Below, in pieces: positions 1 to 8,687 of a stretch of 64,000 nucleotides of DNA (position 1 is the stretch's first letter; each line of letters starts with the position of its first letter). Source of the DNA: Chloranthus sessilifolius (Eukaryota; Streptophyta; Magnoliopsida; Chloranthales; Chloranthaceae); assembly GCA_021018995.1 (NCBI GenBank), contig CM037593.1, positions 43,847,810-43,911,809 on the forward strand, in the 5' to 3' direction. Below the pieces are notes generated by a model that was not told the origin of the DNA, made no database searches, and was given only the letters and a program-made list of their open reading frames with translations. A program made the translations under genes and the position numbers.

Positions 1-164
1 AGAAGTTTGTGGGTACCTTCATGAAAACCCTCAGGGAGACTTCACTCCTCTAGGGATCACCTAGGGGTTTAAAAGGCTTGTTGCATATGCTAAATGCACT
101 GCTTCCTACAAAAGTGGCTCTTTATTTTGCTTTTACGCTTTCTTTGCTCGTGGACTAGCAAAGC

Positions 165-179
165 TTAGGTCTGGGGGTG
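165..179 (+). other. Polypurine tract of element X
   Basis: TTAGGTCTGGGGGTG lies directly before the LTR start TGTTAAG. C and D have the same 15-base tract with at most one change, also abutting a TGTT LTR start. It would prime plus-strand DNA synthesis. Confidence 0.8.
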
Positions 180-232
180 TGTTAAGTAGTGAACAATACC
201 ATTTTTCACCCCTAAACATGAGCCTTGAAAGA

Positions 233-912
233 CCCTTGCGAAGACTAAATAAGTGCTTTAGTGTTCATATTGACGCTAACCAAAAAGACAGTCCAAAGAA
301 AACCATCCTAAAATGATCAAAAAGCTCACCACGCATGTCAAACTCAAAGAGGGAGGGAAGAAGTAGCCTCGAATGGCTAAAAGGTCCTAAAAGAGCAAGA
401 AAAGACCAAGAAGAAGAAGGATCCATTCAAGAAGAAGAATGGAAGCTAAAGCTCAATTCAAGAAGAATCTCTTCAATTCGCAAAGAACCTCGAACTGCGA
501 AAAGAAGAAAAACACTCCTAATAGAAGAATGACCTTTGCGAAAGAAGAAAACACTTGCGAAAAGAACTTCGGAGCCAAACTACTTTCTTGAAAAGACCCT
601 TAAACTCTGCGAAATGGCATCGATTTGACCACTTTGAAGGGCATTTCAAGAACTCTGCAGCGCCAATGTAATTAAAAGCACAGAGACATTCAGGAAGATT
701 CCAAGCACAAACCAAAGGCATATTCCACGTGAAAACCCAAAGATGAAATCACTTGGCGGAACTTCTAGAAGCTCAAACAGACTTTTGAATTCCCATACTG
801 AAATTGATGCTTCTAACGCTCGATTGGCGAACGATCGAGCATTTTCATTGGCGAACAGTCTGGATCCCCGTGCTCAACGACCATTGGGCAATCCAGATCC
901 GAGCACTTCGAA
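233..912 (+). promoter_or_regulatory. TGCGAAA-type motif array in the X LTR
   Basis: Repeated CG-centred motifs include CTTGCGAAG, ATTCGCAAAG, CTGCGAAAAG, TTTGCGAAAG, CTTGCGAAAAG, CTCTGCGAAATGG, TTGGCGAACGATCGAGC, TTGGCGAACAG and CTTCGAATTGG. Spacing is irregular. The array ends just upstream of the TATA box at 948, the position of a U3 enhancer. The motif resembles the TTCGAA/TTCGCA motifs of element C but differs from those of B, D and E. Confidence 0.55.
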
Positions 913-947
913 TTGGTCAATTGACCTTGTGCGGGATAGAGGAAAGC

Positions 948-954
948 TATAAAT
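948..954 (+). promoter_or_regulatory. TATA box of the X LTR
   Basis: TATAAAT in the context AGCTATAAATTG, downstream of the motif array. This is the relative position seen in the other LTRs of the window. Confidence 0.6.
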
Positions 955-1376
955 TGAGAAGACATTTGCCCAATTGTGGCATCCAGATTTTGAGTTTTCA
1001 TCTCTGTTTCCCTCCTTCCTACGATAGTCTATCTGCACTTGTAATTTCTTCCTCTGTTTTGCTTTTGAGAGTTCCGAGAGTGCTTTTGTAACTCCAAAGA
1101 GATCGAATTCAAGATCGCTAGTCCGAGGGCTTTCTAAAGCCGTGCTCAGTAATTGTAAGATTGAATTTTAAAGGTTGTCAGAACTGTGTTTCTCCATTGG
1201 ATTCATGTCAAGGGTTCTTATTGATCACCTTAGTGCATTAGACTCCTTTAGATTCACTACTTTGCATGCAATTTCCTTGATTCATTACCTGTCACGAATT
1301 AGCGTTGGTAACCTAGTTACAAAGACACTTGCGATGATGTTCATGTTCGAATTGAGGATAGGTCAACAACTATTGG

Positions 1377-1406
1377 ATGATCTGACCATTTAAGTGGATA
1401 GATCAT
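1377..1406 (+). other. Conserved LTR hairpin, X copy
   Basis: ATGATCT pairs with AGATCAT around the conserved loop core CCATTTAAGTGG. It is the single-copy version of a hairpin found once to three times in every Athila-type LTR here. Confidence 0.65.
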
Positions 1407-1904
1407 AACCATAAGTCTAAACCCCTTCCTTAATTCAGATTTATTTCTCTTACATCTGTGCTGGTAGCCAGATGAAGATTGAATCAACTCTGTTTAGTTG
1501 CAGATTCTCCATTAAAATTCAAAGGCAAAATCACAGAAAGTTATTATTTCTCCATTTGATTTATTTTAATCACTTCCCCAACTTGAATCTGGATCAGTTA
1601 GTTAGTTCTTTTCTTTATTTGCTTTTAGTTAAACGTGACAAAAACCCAACACTCTCTTTTTATCTGCTTTCTAGATAATTATAGAGCCAGATCTAGTAGC
1701 ACAGATCTGGAGGTCTATCTCATATTTCAGACAAATTCTCTGTGGACGATCTTTAATATACTCACTTTTAAAACTTACTACAATTGGCCCTGATCTTGCA
1801 GGCTATTGTTAGCCCTCAATGTGCTGATATCTCTTTCATAATTTAAAATTATGTAACTTATTATTCATTAATTCGTTCTCAAAATACACATAAAAAAGGC
1901 ACAT

Positions 1905-2595
1905 GTGGAGTTACAACACCACCATAAAAGGCATCAACTATATCACTGCTTTTGAAGTCAATCCCTTGATAGAAACTTTGGACAAGTTGCCATTCAGAGA
2001 TTTGATGATGGTGACATTTCTTCAGGAGTTCTTTGAATCTCTCCCAAGATTGGTGAAAATCCTCAGTTGGATCTTGAGCAAATGAGATAATTCCCTTCCT
2101 CAACTGGCTTGTCTTGGACATGGGGAATAATTTGGCCAAAAATTGACATTGAAGATCACTCCAGGACTGAATACTGTTGGGGGGAAGCATGGATAACCAG
2201 GTCCTAGCTCTATCCTTCAATGAAAAAGGAAAGAGACTCATCCTGGTTGCCTCCTTCCCCAAACCTGTGATATTGAAAGTGGTGTACAGTCCTAAGAATT
2301 CATCAATGTGCTTATATGGATCCTCTTTGGCCAGGCCATGAAATGAGGGTAGCATTTGAATTATGGAAGACATAATTTCATAATTTCCATGAGCAGTAGG
2401 GAATTGAATGCAGAAGGGGGAATTGTAAACCCGTGGTGCATTAAATTCCTTTAGAGTTCTAAGCTGCTATTGCTCACCCATTTCAGCAGATTCAGCTCCA
2501 ACAGATGTGGGTGAAATTTCTCTAGATCTGAGAATTCTTTCAACCTCTGGATTTAATGGAACAATTTAAGGGTTTAGAGTTCTCCTTCCAAGCAT
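1905..2595 (-). pseudogene. gag: gag N-terminal half of element H, broken
   Basis: Structural capsid precursor of an Athila-type element. The start is set by homology: ATG at 2595-2593 begins MLGRRTLNP, like the gag starts of B and C. Two in-frame stops fall before residue 50. The rest stays open for 164 codons from 2373, with the diagnostic stretch MLPSFHGL.KEDPYKHIDEF followed by FPFSLKDRARTWLSMLP and a helical segment ending FYQGIDFKSSDIVDAFYGG. Coding similarity ends at about 1910, where element X interrupts it, so the C-terminal half and the zinc knuckle are missing. Confidence 0.85.
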
Positions 2596-2900
2596 ACACC
2601 ACTCATAATCTTACTGCAGAGCAAATCTACAAACACAATAATCTGGAGCAAAAACAAATGACCAATGAATCTAAAACAAAGTCAACAGATTTGACAAATT
2701 AACAGGGGTAGAGGGAAACAAACTCAAGAGCAGCCTCTACCACAATGTTCTTCCGTAGCAGCAGCTCCAAATCTGATGAAATGATAAAAGGAACTAGAAA
2801 ACAACAAGTCTTACAAACACAGTTAGTAAAAATCAAACAAACTATCACAGATCTATGATCTAAACTAAAACAAACGTAGATCTACCAATTTAAAAGCACA
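2596..2900 (-). other. Leader between PBS and gag of element H
   Basis: About 300 bases of AT-rich untranslated leader with repeated AGATCTG-type words. No ORF or second signal is visible. Confidence 0.6.
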
Positions 2901-2902
2901 CC

Positions 2903-2920
2903 TCCCCAACAGCGGCACCA
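2903..2920 (-). other. PBS of element H (tRNA-Asp type, decayed)
   Basis: The minus strand reads TGGTGCCGCTGTTGGGGA a few bases inside the LTR end. It resembles the better preserved tRNA-Asp-complementary PBS of element C, with four transition differences from the expected complement of the plant tRNA-Asp 3' end. Confidence 0.8.
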
Positions 2921-3381
2921 AAAACTTGTTGGGGAACTGCCTTGCTTTCAAAAAGGGGTTTAAATTCACTCAATTCAAGGCAGATCACACACACAGACCT
3001 GCAAGTATTTAGGGCCTGTTGTAGCAAGTTTTAAAAGAGTAAGTAAGGAAATGCCCACAGGGAGGTGAGTTCAAAATATGGTAAATCTCCAAATCTGAAA
3101 GAGATCTGGCACCCTACCTAATACCAGGTTAGTAAATGAAAGGGGAGAGATTTTAAAGGGTTGTCACATAAACTAAACTACAAATAAAATGTAGAATAAC
3201 TGGAATGGATTAAAAATAGAAAATGGAGAACAACAACTTGGAGTTTGGACTTACTGCAATTGGGTTGAATTGATCGTGTTACAGGAGATTCAAAGCACAC
3301 CAATCCCTCAACTGGCTACAAGCACGACTACAGAGTAGAAGAATCTACTATAAACTAAGGGATTTGACTGATCTTAAGGCT

Positions 3382-3523
3382 ATGATCTATCCACTTCAAT
3401 GGTCACAGACCATCCTATAGACTTCATCTGACCCACAGGTTTAAGGTGGAAGAATCCAAGTGAAATCAGAGATTGAACTGATCTTAAGGCTATGGTCTAT
3501 CCACTTCAATGGTCACAGACCAT
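3382..3523 (-). other. Two LTR hairpins of element H
   Basis: Copies lie at 3382-3413 and 3492-3523. In the sense RNA the arms are AUGGUCUGU/AUAGAUCAU and AUGGUCUGU/AUAGACCAU. All nine pairs form in both, with G-U at pair 4 in the first copy and G-C at pair 4 in the second. The loop core is CCATTGAAGTGG. Confidence 0.7.
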
Positions 3524-3998
3524 CCTATAGATTTCCTCCAACTCAAAGTTTCAATTAGAGCATTAAAACTACTATGGATGCTGCAATTACTAGGTCAGAG
3601 ACATAGGCAATTATAAGAATATCAGATCTAGGGAGATCAAATGGTATCTAAGAGGTCTACCAGTTAAGTGGGTGAGCTGATCAGCAAACTCCTCTACACA
3701 AATTTGATTGAGCACCAAATGAAATCAAGGAAACTATAGATCTAATTAAAACAATAAAATCAATATTTACATTACATAAAACTCACTCTACAATGAAATG
3801 CTCTCAGATCTGTAGTCTGTGCAGCAATTGACCCACAAATAACACTCTCAACCTTACCCAATTACAGGTCAGACCTCACCCCTTGCTGCTCCGAGGGAGT
3901 TAGCCAACCATCGTTGAGCTAAAGCAGGGAAAACATAATTTTGTTGCAAGCCCTAATCATCAGATTTCGATCTCTCCCAATTACAATTGGGGATCTCA

Positions 3999-4005
3999 TT
4001 ATATA
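3999..4005 (-). promoter_or_regulatory. TATA box of the H LTR
   Basis: The minus strand reads AGCTATATAATGAG, about 190 bases downstream (sense) of the motif array. Confidence 0.55.
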
Positions 4006-4194
4006 GCTTTTCCCTCTCGTTTTTCCTGCCATTATTCCCTTCTAGAAGGTCCTCAGAGTTTGTTAGAGTTCTGTTAGAGCATGTGGGGTTATTTAGGGTT
4101 TCCTAGGGCATCTTTAGGATCGTCGTGCCAGTCACCAAAGTGCCTTGGGTTGCATGCAGCAGCTCACCAAGTTGTAGCGTGTGAACAACCTATT

Positions 4195-4665
4195 TTCTGA
4201 GAAGTTCTTCACATGATTTCGATAGGTTGAGGAAGCTTCTGATAGGTTCAAATGGAGCTTTTTAGTCCTTTTCACTAGGTTCTCAAATCTCTTTGATAGG
4301 TTATGATAGGATGAGCCTTCTCTGCCCCTTTGTCTGGAGCATTCGATAGGTTGGAAAGCTTTTCGACAGGTTCAGCTCTGCATGTCAGCATTTTGATAGG
4401 ATTGCTCTCACTCCTGTTGAAATGTTCAAGTACCTTCCGATAGGTTTGACCTCCAGCTTCTCCATCTCGATAGGTTTGGACAACCATTCGATAGGTTCCC
4501 TTTACACCTCAGGTAGGCTTCCGATAGGATGATTTCTTTCTTTCTTTCTACTGCTCGATAGGTTCTTAGATCCTGTCGACTTCTCAATCTGCACGAATTC
4601 CTCCATTTTTAGCCCTCAGCTCCTATCGAAGCCTTCAGATAACCTCTCGATAGGATGTTTTCTGC
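4195..4665 (-). promoter_or_regulatory. AACCTATCGA motif array in the H LTR
   Basis: Plus-strand words such as TTCGATAGGTT, TTCGACAGGTTC, TCTCGATAGGTTTGG and CTCGATAGGATG occur about 15 times in 470 bases. They are reverse complements of AACCTATCGA, the motif of element D. Several copies have TG in place of CG (for example TTTGATAGGTTA), as expected from loss of methylated CpG. Confidence 0.65.
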
Positions 4666-4929
4666 CTGCTTTCACTTCCTTAACTCTGCCCTGCTGTTTC
4701 CACACACCTCAAGTGGCCAATGGTGTGCAGCCCTGTTTTATGCCATTGCTTTGTCTGCACTGTGTTGAGAGATGGACTTCTTTGTGCAATATTTTTGAGT
4801 GGTTTTCTATACTATTCCTATCTTTTATTGCTATCTAAAAAATAGTCTCAACAGGTGTTTATTAGTGTGCTCACAAGTCCATCAAAGGTCAGGTTAAGGG
4901 TGAAAACTGGCATTTTTCACTACTTAACA

Positions 4930-6120
4930 GTTACCTATCTAGGCGGTACCTAAAAAATCAGGCATAATTGTTGTTACTTCTAATTATAGAGAGTTGATGC
5001 CAGCCAGAGAGACCACTGGCTGGAGAGTTTGCATTTATTATAGAAAACTCAACTCCAAGACCACGAAAGACCACTTCCCTCTCGCCTTCATTGACCAAAT
5101 TTTAGATAAGCTAGCTGGGAAAACTTTTTATTACTTTCTTTATGGATACTCATGGTATAAGCAAATCCCTGTGCATCCCCAAGATCAAGAAAAAACTACT
5201 TTCACAGATCCCTTTGGCACCTTTGCTTATTGGAGGATGCCTTTTGGACTGTGCAATGCCCCAACCACATTTTAGAGGTGTATGTATGTAATTTTTTCTG
5301 ATATGATAGACAAGTTCCTTGAAATCTTCATGGATGATTTTTCTATATATGGGGACAACTTTAGCCAATTCTTGAGTCACCTTGACCTGGTTTTATAAAA
5401 ATGTGAGGAGACCAATTTGGTCTTGAGCTGGGAAAAAAGCCACTTTATGATAACACAAGGAATTCTGTAGAGCCATGTGGTCTCTCACAGAGGAATAGAG
5501 GTTGATAAGGCTAAAGTGGACTTGATTTCACACATGCCCCCACCCAGGACTGTCAAGCAAATAAGATCATTCTTAGGACATGCTGGTTTTTACAGGAGGT
5601 TCATTAAGGACTTCAATAAAATTGCAAATCCATTATGCTACCTGCTGTGTCAGGATGTGCCATTTGAATTCTCTGCTGAGTGCCTTGAGGCCTTTGAGGT
5701 CTTAAAAAAGTACCTTACCACTGCTCCTGTAATCCAAACCCCATATTACTCAGTCCCCTTTGAACTAATATGTGATGCATCAGACTTGGTCATAGGTGTT
5801 GTCTTAGGATAGAAAAAGCATAAGTTGCTTGCAGTGATTTATTATGCAAGTAAAACATTAGCAGAGGCTCAACTCAATTACACCACCACTAAGAAGGAGT
5901 TGCCTGCTGTGGTGTTTGCTGTGGACTTTAGACACTAATTACTTGGGTCTAAAATTATTATTTTTACTGATCACTCAGCCCTGAAATACCTATTGGCTAA
6001 GAAGGATGCCAAACCAAGGCTGATTAGATGGATCCTCCAATTGTTGGAGTTTGATCTTGAGATAAAAGATAAGAAAGGAGTTGAGAATGTGATGGCTGAC
6101 CACCTCTCTAGAATTATTTT
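4930..6120 (+). pseudogene. pol: RT-RNase H of element A, broken
   Basis: The reading begins inside RT at TYLGGT..KSGI-like sequence just past the H LTR. Recognisable stretches are GWRVCIYYRKLNSKT, DHFPLAFIDQILDKLAGK, FGTFAYWRMPFGLCNAPTTF, the catalytic IFMDDFSIYGDNF (MDD form of the Y/F-x-DD box), [13 protein letters not shown], then RNase H with CDASDLVIG, NYTTTKKEL and [11 protein letters not shown]. Stops lie after TTF (near 5274), in the LVL.KCE segment, at the GVVLG end and near 5937. RT catalytic aspartates and the first RNase H aspartate are kept, but the frame is not. Confidence 0.9.
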
Positions 6121-7485
6121 GGAAGAATTTGCAGCAACACCTGTCAATGAATTATTCCCAGATGAGCAGTTATTTGCTATACAGTCTAGTGTGCCTTGGT
6201 TTGCACACATTGTTAATTTTCTTACTGTTGGTAGGATCTCCCCTCATTGGTCCAAGACGGACAAAGACCTATTTTTCTCTCAAGTCAAACATTTTTTGCG
6301 GAGGATCCATACCTTTACAACCATTGGGCAGATCTAGTTGTTAGAAAATGTATGCCTGAAAGTGAGTTCCACAACATTCTTTCTATGTGCCATGAGCAAG
6401 CCTATGGAGGTCACTTCAGTGATAAAAAGGCTACAGCAAAAGTGCTGCAATGTGATATTTATTGACCTTCTTTATTCAGAGATGCACACATGCATTGCAA
6501 AGCATGTGAGAGATGTCAAAGGTTGGGAGGCATTTTCAAGAAAGATTCAATGCCATTGCAGCCCATCCTAATGGTAGAACTTTTTGACATCTGGAGTATT
6601 AATTTTATGAGTCCTTTTCCTCCTTCTATGGGTTTCAATTTCATACTTGTGGCAGTGGACTATGTGTCCAAATGGGTGGAAGCCATTGCCACAAGGACTA
6701 ATGACCACACAGTTGTCCTTAAATTTTTGAAGGACAATATCTTCTCAAGATTTGACATCCCCAGAGCTATCATTAGTGATAGGGAGAGTCAATTTTATAA
6801 CATGCCTTTTGAGAACCTGCTCAAAAAGTATTCTGTTAGACATAGAATTGCAACTCCCTACCACCCACAGACCAGTGGGCAAGTTGAAATTTCCAATAGG
6901 GAGATCAAGCATATCTTAGAGAAGACTGTGAGGACAGATAAAAAGGATTGGGCACAAAAGTTGAATGATGTTTTGTGGGCTTATAGGACTGCCTATAAGT
7001 TCCCTATTGGCATGTCCCCATTTATGCTGGTTTATGGCAAGGCCTGCCACCTACCAGTGAAGTTAGAGCACAAAGCCTATTGGGCTAGCAAAACATTGAA
7101 TTTTGATCTAACTATTGTTGGTTATCACAGGAAATTGAAAATGTCAGAGCTGAATGAATTGAGAATAGAGGCCTATACAAATGCCAGAATTTACAAGGAG
7201 AGATTAAAGGCATTCTTTGACAAGAAACTAATGAAGAAGGATTTTAATGCCGGTACTAAGGTTTGGATTTTCAACTCCAAATTAAAGTTCTTTCCAAGGA
7301 AGTTAAAATCCAGATGGGATAGACCTTACACTATCATCCATGCTTCCTCATCTAGTGCTGTGGAGATCATGGAACCTATGTCTGGAAAGATCATGAAAGT
7401 GAATGGTCAAAGGCTAAAATTTTATGTAGAAAATTCAGTGGAGCCTCCTCAAACCATTCACCTACATGAACCTCCCACTGCTTAG
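6121..7485 (+). pseudogene. int: Integrase of element A, largely open
   Basis: The N-terminal HHCC zinc region (HEQAYGGHF ... CKACERC) crosses a frameshift near 6300 and a TGA at 6464-6466. From 6490 a 331-codon stretch is open to TAG at 7483-7485. In that stretch the catalytic core reads N38 (SINFMSPF, where C and B have D), D97 (IISDRES) and E133 ([10 protein letters not shown]), a D-35-E spacing with the first acidic residue replaced. A GPY/F-type C-terminal segment ([12 protein letters not shown]) follows. The first-D substitution predicts no catalysis. Confidence 0.9.
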
Positions 7486-7914
7486 TGATCCACACCTTTG
7501 TAAAATGTGTATAATATTTGTTGAAAATTTTGGTGTGTTTTATTTTGTTTCAAATCTGTCATGTAGTGTTTTTGTTGTTATGATTTGCCTATTTTGTTTT
7601 GAATTATGTGTTAATGATGTTATATGCATATTTGTCATCTAAATTTAGGGTGCATGAACTTGATGATTAGGTGCATGTCTATTGCTGCTGTATGGTTGAG
7701 GTGCTGTCGTTATAAATATCATGAATTTGATTTAAATGAATATTTTACCATTCTAAATTTATGATATACATATGTTGGTGATGGGCATACAATTAGCATG
7801 ATGAAATGGAGTACATGTGAAGGGGTTGATGCTGATGCACAATGGATAAGTGCATGATAGTATGGATGCACTGGAAAATGTGAAGCAATGAGAAAAAGGT
7901 TAAATTGTGCTTTC
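7486..7914 (+). other. Spacer between integrase and the ORF3 upstream array of element A
   Basis: AT-rich untranslated sequence with TTTGTTGTTATG-type runs. It is alignable in outline with 21521-21898 of element B (CATTTGTCATC, GGTGATGG, TAAATGGAGTACAT recur). No ORF. Confidence 0.5.
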
Positions 7915-8283
7915 TTGCGAGGTCTATGGCCTCAATTTTAAATTCGCGAGCCACCTGTAGGCCTTCTCGCAGAGTTTTAAAGGAAGGTTTTTCTGCGTGA
8001 GAGCCTCGCGAGCATATTTCTAAAGGCCACACCATTAATTGCCTCGTGAGGTCCTTGTTACTCTAAATGGATGTTCCTCGTGAAGTTTACCAACTAAGCT
8101 GGGTGAGGGATGCAAAACTGCCTCGCGCGCTAAGGCTCAGATTCAACTCTGCGAACTAACCTGGCGAGGCAAATAAAGCTTCTAAATTTGTCCTCGCGAG
8201 GCAACTTTTTTCTTTGCGATAATACTTCTCACAAGATTGAACTTTTAGTGCATGAGAAATGTACCCCGCGAGAACCTGGCGGC
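7915..8283 (+). promoter_or_regulatory. CTCGCGAG motif array upstream of ORF3 in element A
   Basis: In an otherwise AT-rich stretch there are more than a dozen CG-centred words: TTGCGAGG, TTCGCGAGCC, CTCGCAGAG, TGCGTGAGAG, CCTCGCGAGC, CCTCGTGAGG, CCTCGTGAAG, CCTCGCGCGC, TGGCGAGGC, CCTCGCGAGGC and CCGCGAGAACC. The CTCGTGAG forms look like C-to-T decay of CTCGCGAG. The array ends 27 bases before a TATA box. The same words fill the LTR of the related element B. Confidence 0.65.
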
Positions 8284-8307
8284 AGCTGCATGAGGCACGG
8301 GATCGGC

Positions 8308-8317
8308 TTTATAAACC
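8308..8317 (+). promoter_or_regulatory. Putative internal TATA box for ORF3 of element A
   Basis: TTTATAAACC follows the CTCGCGAG array and is followed by a CT-rich stretch (8330-8460). Element B has CTATAAACCC at the same place. The distance to the ORF3 ATG is about 375 bases in both. Confidence 0.5.
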
Positions 8318-8543
8318 ATGTGATTTTTTTGTTTTCTTCATTTCATCTCCCATTGCCCTAACTTCCATTACCCAAGACCGATTTCCCTCCTTTCTTCTTT
8401 CTTCTTTACAACCTACCCCACTCCACCTCAGCCAGTTTCCTCCTAAAATTTTACTCCCCAACACCTCTTGGTCATTGTGAACTCGGTTTGGGGGGATTTG
8501 AACTATTGTCCAACATGTGAGGAGGAACCCTAGCAAATCGGTG

Positions 8544-8685
8544 GTAAGAACTCTCACCCTCTTATTTGATATCTTTTACTGTTGTTTTAGAGTTAAGAAG
8601 AGAGGGATTTGTGGCATTACCTCCATTTAAGTGCGAGTTATCTCTACCTGTTAGTTTAAAACCCTAATTTTGAGAAGTTGAGTAG
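8544..8685 (+). other. Possible 5' UTR intron before ORF3 of element A
   Basis: Donor-like GGTAAGAA at 8543-8550 follows CCCTAG, and an acceptor-like TAG at 8683-8685 sits two bases before the ORF3 ATG. Element B has GGTAAGAT and CAG at the matching sites with a 143-base interval, against 142 here. C has a comparable 132-base interval. This is inferred from splice-site consensus only. Confidence 0.35.
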
Positions 8686-8687
8686 TA

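Larger units (their letters stand above)
1..1890 (+). mobile_element. Element X: 3' end of an Athila-type Ty3/gypsy retrotransposon
   Basis: Only the 3' UTR (1-164), PPT (165-179) and 3' LTR (180-1890) lie in the window. The 3' UTR matches the pre-PPT regions of C, D and F: the AGTTTGTGGGTACCTTC start, the CTAGGGATCACCTAG segment and the AAAAGGCTTG string recur. To the right, at about 1891-1910, the sequence becomes the antisense gag of element H. X therefore most likely inserted into H. The target duplication cannot be checked because the other end lies outside the window. Confidence 0.8.
180..1890 (+). repeat. 3' LTR of element X (about 1.7 kb)
   Basis: It starts TGTTAAG just after the PPT and ends near ...AATACACA before antisense gag sequence. 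It carries landmarks shared with the other LTRs: a start of the form ACCATTTTTCACC, an array of TGCGAAA-type motifs (233-860), a TATA box (948), one copy of the LTR hairpin (1377-1406), and a conserved block near the 3' end (1735-1802). The right boundary is inferred from the CA terminus and could be off by a few bases. Confidence 0.75.
1891..4929 (-). mobile_element. Element H: 5' part of an Athila-type retrotransposon, antisense
   Basis: Read on the minus strand it runs 5' LTR (4929-2927), PBS, leader, then gag, and is lost at about 1905 where X begins. To the right it abuts pol sequence of element A at 4930, so H probably inserted into A's RT region. The rest of H would lie left of the window, beyond X. 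Confidence 0.75.
2927..4929 (-). repeat. 5' LTR of element H (about 2.0 kb)
   Basis: On the plus strand it runs TGTTGGGG...TACTTAACA, so the minus-strand LTR is TGTTAAGTAGTG...CCCCAACA. It contains, in sense order, an AACCTATCGA-type array (4665-4195), a TATATAA box, two LTR hairpins and the conserved 3'-end block (3062-2998). The start TGTTAAGTAGTG is shared with X, but the motif array is of the D type. Confidence 0.85.
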
